A DNA stretch of 64,000 nucleotides from Orobanche coerulescens (taxonomy: Eukaryota > Streptophyta > Magnoliopsida > Lamiales > Orobanchaceae). Under the pieces are notes generated by a model. It had not been told where the DNA came from. It was given only the letters and a program-made list of their open reading frames with translations, and did not search any database. The translations under genes were made by a program, and so were the position numbers. The stretch's first letter is position 1; each line of letters opens with the position of its first letter. The DNA lies in contig CM065802.1 of assembly GCA_033398695.1 (NCBI GenBank), forward strand, positions 210,323,096 through 210,387,095. Direction: 5' to 3'. This document shows, piece by piece, positions 9,462-20,668 of this stretch.

Positions 9462-11891
9462 TGTAACATCCCAACACTAGGCAGACATTATAGTGCCGTG
9501 GACCCTGATGGGGACCCACGAGGCGAATGAAAATTAATGAATTACACAATACAATGTAGTACCGAACCACATTATGTCATCAATTACACCGATGAGGAGT
9601 TTCAAGTACAACACATCCAGGAATACAAAATATATGCATATTTCATATGAAGATAAAATATACAACACCGAATGAAATAAAAATCCAAACAGAACTGCAG
9701 CGGAAAATACATGACAAAGAAACATGAACAAATGAAGAGACTGGGCCCCCCTACTAGTATCACTGGGACTCCTCGCCGTCAACGTTCTCTTACCCTACTT
9801 TTGCCTTGCCATGACCTAAAAACAATATCCCCAACAGGGTCAGTTACACAGAACAACAATCCTCAAGAGTTGCACAACCGCAATTAATACATATCTTAGT
9901 TATGAAATCAAGCTGAAGAGGGGCATCATAGTACGCCCGTAATGGGATGTGCAAGTGCACAAGATGAGTGTCCGGACACACCCGCACTTGTATCTAATTA
10001 GTCTCATGGAGGCACATTACCGTGTGCACAGTCCATTGTGTCGGTGAACCCGCATCACATGACTATCGTGTGCCCGACTAAAAATTCCACACATAACCAC
10101 CCGGCCACGCAATATGATCCCACAAGGTCACAAGAATAAAAGTGACCATGAAGAATATTAATGAATAACAATCCGACAAGGGCCAAGAATGACTCACCGA
10201 GATGAAATAATAATGAAATGAATGATGGCTCACTGAAATGATTGGAACCGTCGTTCCTCGTGAATTGAATGATTAGTTTGATAATTTCAAGTCTCAACAT
10301 GATTAATATACCATGAATGAATTATGACTATGAATGAACAACAACGAAAGGGATGAGTATCCTTTTAACCGAGTAAGAATCAACTTACACAAATACCGGT
10401 GACGAAAAGTTATTCCTCGAACAAACGTCCTAAGTGGAATTATCGGTCGCTCGAACAGCGTTGAATAACACAATTACCAATAATTCGTTTAATACGTATC
10501 AATAGTGATCATAACCAATTCAAGAGGTCGATACAACAAATCCAAATTCATTGGGGCATTTCGACAACCACTTTGTAAACAATCTCCCATTATTTACAAC
10601 TAACCCCAATTTATCGAAAACCAATCTCCAAATGAGTGATTCAATAACAAAACACCATCAACACAATCGATAATCCAATAGGAACACTCAAATCGAGATT
10701 ACGACAACATCTAATCGGAAACCCCCAAAATTACCAAAGTCAACCAATAAGGGTTCTTGAATAATTCCCCAAATATTCAACAAATCCGACAAATACACCA
10801 ATAAATTCGTAGAAACACATGTATCCAAGGTAGATAATCTATATACAACATATTCAAACATAATAACAAGCTAACTTGAAGAGATCGGAATGAAAACACT
10901 CAAATCCCAAAATTCTAGATTCAAGCAAAGTTACCTTGATTTGGTGTGATGGAGAAGATTAAATGTTGATTAATCCGAACTAGAAGCTTGGAGATGATGC
11001 TAGATGATTGTAGCTCGAAGAACCCTTCGTGAATCGCCCGAAATCGCCCGGAATGGTTGAGGAATGAAGAAATGACGAAATGAAGAGTGAAGTGTCCAAT
11101 ATATACTAATTCCAGCTTAGCGTGCGCTAGATCCTGATATTAACGTGCGCTAGCGGGTTTATCAGACAGTCCAGTGACCTCTGGCTGCTTCGTGTGCGTG
11201 CGCTATGAACTTGGTAGCATGCGCTAATGCCTTCTCCTTAGCATACGTTACCCAATAATTAGCGTGCGCTAACTGATGTTTGATACCCAACAACTGGAGT
11301 CCAGAACCTACTCTCCCAAAGTCTGATCGAGCCTTAGCGCGCACTACCAAAATAACTCTTGCGTACGCTATACCCACTCCTAGCATGCGCTTAGAATTTC
11401 CCGCCTCGGTCCAGTACCTACTGGACTACCTTCTCCAAAACGCTAGCGCGCGCTGATGAAGCAATAGTGTGCGCTACAACTCACAACTAGCGTACGCTAT
11501 TTTCCAATCATAGCGTGTGCTACAAATCATCCAATTCAGTCTAGTACCTTACTGGACTCTGCCTCAATTACACTAGCGTGCGCTAATGATCAATGGTAGC
11601 GTGCGCTACCTGTACTCAAATAGCGTGCGCTATAAAGAGTACGTAGCGTACGCTACACCCCATACACAAGCTACCAAAACGATGATAATGATAGTATTCT
11701 CGACTCGAATCTCAAACAATGTTGAACGACGAATGACAACTGATCTAAAATTCCAAATACGCCAAACAGTGAACACGATGAATGAACATGAATGATGAAT
11801 GATTATTACTGAGTGAAAGATTACTGAATGACAATTAACTTAATGACAATTAACTGAATGATAATGAATGAATTTACAATCGGGTTTTACA
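9462..11891 (-). mobile_element. 3' LTR of E2 (2,430 bp)
   Basis: Bounded by TGTAACATCC on the low side and TTTTACA on the high side, next to a polypurine tract whose minus strand reads AAGGGGGAGTA. A TATATA stretch near 11099-11106 is a candidate core promoter. The segment around 9930-10080 shares short blocks with the element C LTR (for example the GGGCGTACTRTGA block), which suggests related families. Confidence 0.8.
11115..11660. repeat. Array of about 17 near-palindromes (E2 U3)
   Basis: Copies of TAGCGTGCGCTA and close variants (TAGCATGCGCTA, TAGCGTACGCTA, TAGCGCGCACTA) lie near 11117, 11139, 11214, 11258, 11333, 11378, 11442, 11486, 11509, 11573, 11596, 11620 and 11643. Spacing is irregular and spacers are unrelated. 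It occupies the same part of the LTR as the E1 array. Confidence 0.8.
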
Positions 11892-11924
11892 TACTCCCCC
11901 TTAAAAAGAGTTTCGTCCTTGAAA

Positions 11925-12161
11925 CTAAGGGTCAGACAAATCGGGATAACTCTCCTGTATACTATCCTCGGTTTCCCATGTAGCCTCTTCGACTCCGTAT
12001 CTAGACCACTGAATCTTAACCAAAGAAATCGTCTTGTTCCTCAACTGTTTGATTCGACGCTCTAAGATTCGTACAGGGCGCTCCTCGTATGTATGATCAT
12101 CCGCGATCTCGATTTCATCGAACTGAAGTATGTGACTAGGGTCGGCAACATACTTCCGCAA
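11925..12161 (-). pseudogene. E2 chromodomain, intact fold
   Basis: An open frame of 78 residues with the plant chromovirus chromodomain: EERPVRILERRIKQLRNKTI, SLVKIQWSRYG, VEEATWETEDSI. The aromatic pattern is that of the plant Tekay group, which lacks part of the HP1-type cage. A TAG in the codon after HVS (about 12160) cuts it from the integrase frame, which otherwise continues without a shift. It would tether integrase to chromatin. Confidence 0.85.
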
Positions 12162-12818
12162 CTAAGAGACATGAAACACGTTATGAATTCGGCTCAAGGC
12201 TGGAGGTAAAGCCAGTCGATAAGCCAGATCGCCTACTCGATCCAAAATCTCAAATGGTCCAATAAATCTCGGACTCAACTTTCCCCGCTTCCCGAAACGG
12301 AAAATACCTCGACTCGGGGATACCTTGACCAAGACGTGGTCACTTGCCTCGAACTTTAATGGTCGACGACGATTATCTGCATATAATTTTTGTCGACTTT
12401 GAGCGGTCAACAAACGACTCCTGATCAAAGCTACCTTCTCGCAGGCGGCTATAAGCATATTGGCCTCGGTGCCGATTGATTCTGATAAGTCATCCCAACA
12501 CAAAGGAGATAGACAACGACGACCGTATAAGGCCTCGTAAGGTGCCATCTTAATCGAAGCATGGCAACTGTTATTATATGTGAACTCGATCAACGGTAGT
12601 TGGGCTTCCCAATCATCTTTCCAATCGAGAACACATGCTCTCAACATGTCCTCCAATGTCTGAATAGTTCTCTCTGATTGTACATCAGACTGATGGTGAA
12701 AAGCCATGCTGAAATTGAGCTGAGTTCCCATGGCACGATGAATAGATTTCCAAAAATGCGACACGAATCGTCCGTCACGATCAGAAACGATACTCTTAGG
12801 GGTACCGTGCAATCTCAT
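12162..12818 (-). pseudogene. E2 integrase core and GPY/F module
   Basis: The frame carries the second catalytic Asp (SDRDGRF), the Glu (QSERTIQT), NNSCHASIKMAPYEALYGRRC, and the GPY/F module (RFIGPFEILDRVGDLAYRL). The normal QSDGQSE block reads QSDVQSE. It ends at the TAG before the chromodomain. It closely parallels E1 integrase but is a separate family copy. Confidence 0.85.
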
Positions 12819-13410
12819 GATCTCTTTAATGAATAACTGGGCAAGTCTCTCAGGACTTCACATGTCCTTAATCTCAAGGAAATGAGCTGACTTAGTTAAG
12901 CGGTCTACAATTACACAAATTGTATTCATGCCATGACGACTCGTCGGCAAACTCGTGATGAAGTCCATTTAAATATCCTCCCACTTCCACTCTGGAATAG
13001 GGAGTGGTTTTAGCATACCCGCCGGTCGCTGATGTTCTATCTTGACTTTCTGATAGGTTAAACATCTCGAAACAAATTCTGTGACTTCTCGCTTCATATT
13101 ACTCCACCAGTAATTCTGTTTCAAGTCTTTGTATATCTTGCTAGACCCCGGATAAATGCAATAAGGGGTAGCATGGGCCTCTCTCAAAATCGAGCTTTTA
13201 AACTTATCATCCGCCGGTACGCATAACCAGTTTTTAAATCACAAAAGTCCATCCTCACGGATCACAAATCCAGGGGCTTTCCCCTGATCCACATCATCTC
13301 GAATGCGCAACAAAAATGGGTCTGAACCCTAATTCACTCTGATCGCCTCATCAAGTGGCGCTGAAATCTCTAACATACAAAGCTGCCCTTGTACTCGCTG
13401 TAACTAGACC
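12819..13410 (-). pseudogene. E2 integrase zinc-binding end, broken
   Basis: The clear part (13187-12969) has REAHATPYCIYPGSS and RCLTYQKVK: the second Cys of the zinc-binding C-x2-C is Tyr. A stop follows WKWEDI, then MDFITSLP (first catalytic Asp) in the same frame and another stop after EIKDM. Between 13410 and 13187 the linker (PGFVIREDGLL, LCVPADDKF) has further stops. The sequence ends abruptly where the Angela LTR begins. Confidence 0.75.
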
Positions 13411-15248
13411 TCGGGATTCTGGATACAAAACGAAATACGCAACGGAATAATAATACGAATCCCAAACAGGATCGATCAAGTAACGTATATATGAAAATAA
13501 AAATACGAAGAGGAAAGGTTCAAAGTCCCATACACTTGAAGCCTTTGATAATATCTTCGTAAGTTGATGTTGTTCACGATCCCGAGCACGAGCACGAAAT
13601 CCCCTCGTCCCAAACGCCGAAAGCACGATGTCTCTACGTCACCACGTGTCGGAAGTTGCCCGAAAAATTCTACAAGACTCCGTTCTCCAAGAACACGGCT
13701 AGGGAAACTTGTAGGAATTTTTATCTCTTTATTTCTCTTATATTCTCTCAACTCCAAGAAGATGAAAACTCAAGAAAAATCTCTCTCCTCTCTTGATGTA
13801 GTTCGGCCGAATGCACACACCAAGTCTTGGTAATTTGAAATGTTATTCGATATAAAAAGAAACAAGCTTCCATCACCAAATCATGCATATGGCATGTGAA
13901 GATTAAATAATGGTGTGATCCCACAAGCCACATGCATGATAGTAGAGGAGAAGGTGGGGGGCGGCCCATGAGGAAGTTTCTTAAAAAACGAGTCGAGTCA
14001 CTCGACTCGTGTACCGAACGTTCGTCAAACGACTCCGTTAAAAACACTCTGTTTAATCACCAATGTATTTATACTAATTAATTAATTCAATTAATTAATT
14101 ATATCAAATACAAATATATTTCTCTAAGAAATATAATTTATGAATTAGATTAATTACCTGGTAACTTAATTTCAATTCATAAAACCGCTATTTGATTTAT
14201 CTAATAAATTATAATTAGATATCCAATATCTAATATAATTAGAGAGATAATTAAATTCACATTTATCCGACAACGCTCCTGATGCGCGACTCTGTAGGTC
14301 TATCTAAGCCGGCATTAGAGGAACTAATGAGTGCGGGCAGCACTTACCCAGACTAGTGGACCGCACTGTAAATCCCGAATGAGAACGAATGAAGGGATCA
14401 TTCCAGAACCATTATGTCGTGAATACTATATACGTATAGACCCTTCATCAGATGTCCCGGTCAAGTATTCGGGTCACGGTAAAGTCAAACCCTATTGTTG
14501 ACTTGACACTATACATATGTTAACGCAATCAAGACCAACTGATTACCAGTGTATCTAATACGACTAGATCAGAATTCTTTGGCCAAAGACTTATGATCTT
14601 ATTTGCCATTAACCGTATAGGAGATTCGCCTGCTCACTAACAGGAGATTGAATCCTTTCCTGGTATATAGTAAAGACTGCTACCTACCCGTATAGTCCGC
14701 ACTTCGAGGTTGACTCAGCAATTAAGCAAATGAGTCTAACTACTCTAATGACAAACTAAATGTCACAGACACATCTTCTACTGAACCCTCAAGTCAAAGG
14801 TCTATGTATACTATCACAACCTTTCGATTCGTCATCGACTCTCCGAGAGTGAATACTTTGTGACTGAATCAAGTATGAGTTGTGTTCGAGTATACTGGTC
14901 CTACCAATATACTTATAACTATGCTATCAAGACATGCACACGTCCTGGCATCAGTTATACAAGTCTTACTAAAACATAATGCCCATTTAAGTTTATTGAC
15001 TTGCGAACGATTTACGTAAATAAACTTTAAACACTTCCAGTACATATTCTCTTATCCCATAACGAGAATGGAATGTTTGATTTATTTACATGGACTTCAC
15101 TTCAATGTTTACTAGGTCAAGAATGCAATTGAAATACAATAAACACTGAATGAATCGTATTGCCTTTTTATTAATTATTCCATAATTACAAGTACAATGT
15201 CCCTACTCTCTCATCCCCTGAGTGGCATTAGAGGGCATGTTCCTAACA
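13411..15248 (-). mobile_element. 3' LTR of the Angela-like element, outer end damaged
   Basis: It matches 20669-22483 throughout but the outermost bases read CCTCGGGATT where the 5' LTR has TGTTGGGATT. The inner end CCTAACA abuts a polypurine tract whose minus strand reads AAGTGGGGTAT. The damaged outer end fits a deletion that also removed flanking Sirevirus DNA. Confidence 0.8.
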
Positions 15249-15263
15249 ATACCCCACTTGCAC

Positions 15264-15749
15264 TCAATGCCACACATCATGGTATCCAATACCCATGTTC
15301 TTTAGATGTCTTTCCAAGACAGCCTGAGATAATGGCTTAGTTAGTGGGTCGGAGACATTGTCTTTTGAGTCTACTCTTTGTAACGAAACATATCCTTTAT
15401 CGACCATCTCTCGAATGATATGATACTTTCTCTCTATATGCTTGGTGTTGTGGTGAGCCCTCGTCTCCTTGGCTTGGGCGACAGCTCCATCATTATCACA
15501 GAATAGTGATATAGGCAGCTCCGCATTAGGCACCACTTGAAGTTCTTGTACAAACTTCTACATCCAAAATGCTTCTTTGCTAGCCTCTGAGGCAGCTTGG
15601 TACTCTACTTGGCAGGTGTAATCTGCAGTAGCGATTTGCTTGGAGCTTCTCCAAGATACTGATCCTCCATTGAGAGTAAACAAATACCCAGATGTCGACT
15701 TAGAGTCGTCATTGTCTCCTTGAAAATCAGAATCGGTGAATCCAATCAC
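15264..15749 (-). pseudogene. Angela-like RNase H
   Basis: The N-terminal part (15749-15558) has IGFTDSDFQGDNDDSKSTSG and GGSVSWRSSKQ; the C-terminal part (15536-15264) has SLFCDNDGAVAQAKE, HHNTKHIERKYHIIRE and DPLTKPL. This is the standard Copia RNase H. A stop near 15540 splits the two parts, and the usual SSTEAEYVA motif reads VEYQAASEA. Confidence 0.85.
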
Positions 15750-15767
15750 CCTCAGTTATCCACCAGC

Positions 15768-16714
15768 TTAAGTAAGAACCATATCTCTAGTTCTTCTTAA
15801 GTACTTAAGAATATTCTTTATGGCAGTCCAGTGTTCCCTTCCCGGGTTTGCTTGAAATCGACTTACCATACTCACAGCGTAGGCTAAGTCTGGTCTCGTA
15901 CACAACATAGCGTACATGAGACTACCCACTGCCGAGGCATAGGGTACCTTACTCATCTCTCTCTTGTCTTCCTCACTTTGAGGACACATTTTCGTGGTGA
16001 GATGAATTCCATGTTGCATGGAAGGAAACCTCTTTTAGATTCATCTATCTTGAATCTTCTCAGGATTTTAGCTATATAGAGGGCTTGGGAAAGTCCTATC
16101 ATTATTCGCGGTCTATCTCTGTAAAGATGGATCCCTAGAATATAGGAAGCTTCTCCCAAGTCTTTCATGGAGAATGTTTTATAAAGTCAAGCTTTCATAG
16201 TGCTGATCATTGCTACGTTATTTCCTATAAGTATAATATCATCTACATATAGTACTAAGAACGCGATGTTGCTCCCACTGACCTTTTTGTAAACACATGG
16301 TTCCTCCTCATTTAGTACGAAGTCAAAGTCCTTGACTGCTTCGTCAAATCGATAGTTCCAACTCCGAGAAGCTTGCTTCAGCCCATAAATGGCTCGTTGC
16401 ATCTTGCACACCTTATGAATATTAGCTTTGGACACAAAACCCTTAGGCTATTCCATATAGATTTCTTCCTCGAGGTATCCATTTAGAAAAGCCGTTTTGA
16501 TGTCCATTTACCATATTTCATAATCGTAATAGGCAGCAATGACAAGCATCATGCGAATCGACTTGATCATAGCTACGGGCAAGAAGGTATCATGATAATC
16601 AATCCCTTCCCTTTGGGTATAACCCTTTGCCACAAGCCTGGCCTTATAGGCGTCAACCTTGCCATCCCCATCAGTCTTTCTCTTATATATCCATTTATTT
16701 CCAATAGTCCTCAT
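15768..16714 (-). pseudogene. Angela-like reverse transcriptase
   Basis: Readable in four pieces: 16714-16508 (NKWIYKRK, VDAYKARLVAKGYTQREGID), 16435-16187 (YGLKQASRSWN, the catalytic LYVDDIILIG), 16168-15953 (MKDLGEASYILGIHLYRDR) and 16019-15768 ([20 protein letters not shown]). Stops and frameshifts separate the pieces, so no full enzyme is encoded. Confidence 0.85.
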
Positions 16715-16738
16715 GGCAGTTGGTAGATCTACTAAAGT

Positions 16739-18010
16739 CTAGACCTGATGGGTATGCATCGAGTCTATCTCAGCTTCCATTACTTCTTGCCATTTATCAG
16801 AGTCTACATCCACTATCGCTTGGTCATAGGTGACAGGGTCGTCCTCACGGATATCAGGTGCGTCCTGGAGACCCAGTTCCTTGACATGTGTATAGTCATA
16901 CCTCTCAGGTAAGTGAGACACCCTATCATACCTTCGAAGTGGAGGTTGCGTTACAATAGGTTCGGTTCCTGATCCCTGATCAGATGTCTCCTTAGGTCTT
17001 TCATTATGCTCTTCCAAAGAGATATTTCTACCCGAGCCACCTTCCTGAATGAACTTATCTTCAAGGAAGTGCGCTTGTAAAGCCACAACGACCCTATGGT
17101 TTTCTGGTATGTAGAATACATAACCCATCGAGTCCTCTGTGTATCCAATGAAACGTCCCTTGATGGACCTCGCTTTCAGTTTGTCCACCTTAGCCTTCTT
17201 GACATAGGTTGGACATCCCCAAATCCTTATGTGATTAAGACTTGGCTTCTTACCCTTCCACATCTCATGCGGAGTGATAGGAACAGATTTGGAAGGACAT
17301 TTATTTAGGATATAGGCAGCGGTAAGTAAGGCGTACCCCCATATGTAAATTGGTAAATCAGTGTAATTCAACATAGAGCAGACCATGTCCAACAAAGTCC
17401 GATTTCTCCTTCCTGAAACACCATTTAACTGCGGGGTTCCTGGTGGCGTGAATTGTGAAACTATTTCATGTTCTTTAAGGAACTCATCAAACTTTGTGCT
17501 CATATATTTTCCACCTAGGTCCGACCGAAGTGCTTTGATATGACATCCAGTATGTTTTGCAACTAGGGCCTTAAATTCTTTGAATTTAGTAAAGGCTTCA
17601 GATTTATGTTTCATTAAGTACACAATCCCATATCTAGTATGATCATCTGTGAATGTTATGAAATATTGATATCCATCTTGGGGTGCTTCTAAAGCACCAC
17701 AAATATCGGTATATACCAACCCAAGTTTTTCAACAGCCCTTTCAAATGTCCCTGTGAAGGGGGACTTAGTCATTTTGCCTCTAAGGCAAGATTCACAAGT
17801 TGGATAGGGTTCTACACCCAATGAAGTTAAAAGTCCATCTTTCTCCATTTTCTGAACCTTGGTCTGACCAACATGACCAAGTCTAAGGTGCCACTTAAGA
17901 GCTTGATTAGTATCTTGATTGTCACGTTTCCTAGTAATAGTGTTCACTGCTGTTTTATTTTGCAAGTTCAGATGATATAAACCATTCAACAATGTAGCTG
18001 TGCCAACCAA
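16739..18010 (-). pseudogene. Angela-like integrase
   Basis: The longest open frame of this element, 423 residues. It begins with the GAG-pre-integrase zinc module (WHLRLGHVGQTK, CESCLRGKMTKSPFTG), then the catalytic core: first Asp in VYTDICG, second in LRSDLGGKYMS, Glu position in PQLNGVSGRRNRTLLDM, where the usual GVSERRNRT has Gly instead of Glu. That would inactivate the enzyme even in an open frame. The tail has WGYALLTAAYILNKCPSK and the YTHVKELG linker to RT. Confidence 0.85.
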
Positions 18011-18016
18011 TTTATT

Positions 18017-18268
18017 TCAAAAATAAATTTTACAACTACCATTGCCAATGAAGAAACAAAATCCTTTCTGGTCCAAGACTGGAATGGATACAATATTTTT
18101 GTGCCCCTTGGGCAAAACAAGTATTTCATCTAACATCAAAATAAAACCGAATTCTAAACCCAGTAGGATTGATCTAAAATCGGTTGCCTCGACACTTTGT
18201 CTGCTTCCGACAGTGATCATTACTTCCCCAGCTTCAAGTTTCCTACTTCGTTCCAGATCCTGATTCAT
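18017..18268 (-). pseudogene. Angela-like protease remnant
   Basis: The frame has LPKGHKNIVSIPVLDQKGF and CKIYF, the second half of a Copia aspartic protease. The active site lies upstream across a frame change: the adjoining gag frame ends with HGFWIQVLLL, and the expected W-x-LDSGAT(C/S)H motif is recoverable only by shifting frame near 18290. Confidence 0.65.
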
Positions 18269-19184
18269 AGTACAAAAATGAGAAGTAGCACCTGAATCCA
18301 GAATCCATGAAGCAGAATATATAGTAGTGGAATAATTGGTTTAAAAAAAAGTTCCATACCTGATGCGCCATTAATCTTAGGACAAGTCATATGCCAGTGG
18401 CCCAGGTCACCGCATTCAAGATATATGTCCGTAGGTTTTGGACCGCCTACCTTTTCAACCTTTTGGGCCTTGCTCTTTCCTTTCTGCACCCCTTTCTTGG
18501 GTTTATACTGCTCGTAGGTCTTTTTATTCTTGTTGTTGGACCTCCAAGGTCCAGAATAAATCAAAAGAGCAGCCTCCCTCGATTTAGTCTTCATGTTAGA
18601 CTGTGCCGTCACCAGTTTATTCATTATCCCAGCTAATGTGCATGAAATCTCGTTACAGTTGAAATTCATTATAAATTGTATGAAAGAGTCAGGCAGAGAT
18701 TGAAGGATGAGATCAATCTGAAGGGATAAATCCATATGAAAGTTGAGCACCTCGAGCCTCTCAATCATAGAGACCATCTTGAGGACGTGGCCTGCCGCTT
18801 TCTCCCCTTCCTTCATCCTAGCACTAAATAACTGCTTTGATATCTCATATCTAGCAGTTCTACTATGCTCTCCATAAAGCTCGGTCAAGTGTGCGAGAAT
18901 CTGCCTGGCAGAAGTCATTTTCTCGTGCGCTCTCTGCAGCTCATTGGTCATTGAGCCATCATAAAGCCACGTACTAGCACGTCATCCTTGACCTATTTTT
19001 CATGGACGTCAATCTCTTCCTAATTATCCCTAGCTCGGACTAGAGTCGGTGGAATGTACGCCTCCAAGACGTATCCCAGAGACTCCATACTGAGTACGAT
19101 CATCAGATTCCGCAACTAGTCAACAAAGTTGGGGCCGGTTAGGAGATTCTTTTCAAGTAATATTGCAAGTGGGTTCTTAGCCAT
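18265..19184 (-). pseudogene. Angela-like gag
   Basis: The start ATG at 19184 begins MAKNPLAILLEKNLLTGPNF, a typical Copia gag start. At least four stops lie between it and 18951, then the UBN2 core is open (ARQILAHLTELYGEHSRTARYEI, VLNFHMDLSLQIDLILQSLP). The zinc knuckle near 18400 reads YLECGDLGHWHMTCPK: the first Cys is Tyr, so zinc binding would fail. Confidence 0.8.
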
Positions 19185-20655
19185 TTTAGAGAGATATATC
19201 TTCGTTTTTCTACATAGATTTAGACAAGATTGAATTAGTGACTTGCTTTATTATGACCGAGTATTGAATTTAAGGGCTTGTATAATTCTTATCTCGGCTC
19301 CCACTAATTTTATCGGAATTATGCACTCCCATGTTATAATCCGGAAGTCATGGTAAGATCGACTTCTTAGTGGTGATCAAGTTCTTTACAAATTTTAACA
19401 GACGCAACCTATCAGGTTTCTTGCCAATTAATTTCTGTAAAGTTGTGTCTAATACCAACCCGTCTGACGGATGATTTGATCTTCTTTTACCCCTAGTCGT
19501 CATGCCCTCAACCTATCAGGTTTCTTGGCAATCCAGACTATCTAAGTTGTTGACCCTCAACCTATCAATTTTCTACGAGTTTGATGGAGGGTAGGAAACC
19601 TTGTAACCTTTTTCAAACTTAGTCTGTTTGTTGTCGGGAGAATTTCGCGATTAATGTTACACTTTGCACATTAATTCATTTATACGCGCGTTTGTTTGTC
19701 AATCATTCAAAATGAAAAACAGAAAATAGTAACTTAGTTACTACCAACATATAGCTCATGGGCCTATTCCTAAGTATTGGGCCAAGCGAATGACCCAATA
19801 AAGAAAAAAAATATAGTCTTCGATTCTTCATCTTCTCGGTCGATTGTCTTCGGTCTTCGTCATAACCAAAAACAATTACATTATTGAAAAATTGCATCCT
19901 ATACAATTTTTTCTAGTAAAAATAAATAGGCTCAAAACGACCTTTACAACCCAATCGAATCGAACAAATCAAAACTAAGTCCACGAGCTATATCACCATC
20001 ACATAAGGATTCCAAACAACATATAACGACAATGATTTTAATATAAATCAATCTAATTAATCTATAAAATTAATCTATTCAGTTTCTGCTGTATTAATCC
20101 AATTAATATAAAGTGACATTAAAATTAAATAATCAACTAATATATTAATCCAATCAATATAAAATTAATCTATTCAATTTTAATGGTATTAATCCAATTA
20201 ATACTAATAATCGTCATTTTAATTCATTCGAAGTAATCCGGCCAAAAATAATATTCTCGTTTAATTAATTTCCCTAAACCAAAAATATTCCAAATATTAG
20301 TTTAGTCAAATTAAAATCCAATTTAAATTTCGGGAAATAAGTACAACGAAATATAAATTTAAAACGGAGTCCCGAACTATTCGGTATTAGGCCCAGTCCG
20401 CGGCCCGATTCAAAGTCGAGCCAAAACGCGAGAGATGGCATGGCCAAACCATGCTCGGCAGCCGGCCCAGGCAGTGCTGCCGGCACCACTGCCGGAAGCC
20501 CCATTTTCTTGTTATTCGGCTCGTTTTCAAAAAACGTGATGTTACAACGCACAATTTAAATATCTTCGATTATACCAAAAATGATTCTAAATCATAAATA
20601 ACAACTAAAAGCATTCAAAATGCACAAATAATCGCATATACGGTATATTGACCTC
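19185..20655 (-). other. Untranslated leader of the Angela-like element
   Basis: About 1.5 kb between the primer site and gag, with no convincing gene. It has direct repeats of AACCTATCAGGTTTCTTG type (near 19406 and 19510) and AT-rich runs of TTAATCCAATTAATA type (20090-20215). A 92-residue frame at 20552-20274 matches nothing known to me and is probably chance. Confidence 0.5.
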
Positions 20656-20667
20656 GCTCTGATACCA
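20656..20667 (-). other. Primer binding site of the Angela-like element
   Basis: The minus strand reads TGGTATCAGAGC, a perfect 12-base complement of the initiator Met tRNA 3' end, one base from the LTR end at 20669. Confidence 0.9.
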
Positions 20668-20668
20668 C

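Larger units (their letters stand above)
9462..13410 (-). mobile_element. E2: Tekay-type chromovirus, only the 3' third present
   Basis: From the right: integrase N-terminus, core, GPY/F module, chromodomain, polypurine tract, complete 3' LTR. RT, protease, gag and the 5' LTR are absent. The break at about 13410 coincides with the damaged end of the Angela LTR, so one deletion probably removed the rest. LTR composition and domain order resemble E1, but the LTR sequence is a different family. Confidence 0.8.

Noticed and set aside
20274..20552. 92-codon frame in the Angela-like leader
   Set aside because: It lies in an untranslated leader, is not conserved with any gag motif, and is probably chance.
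20656..20667. Initiator Met tRNA gene
   Set aside because: Only the 12-base primer complement is present, with no tRNA fold around it; the same holds at 8610, 24677 and 39566.
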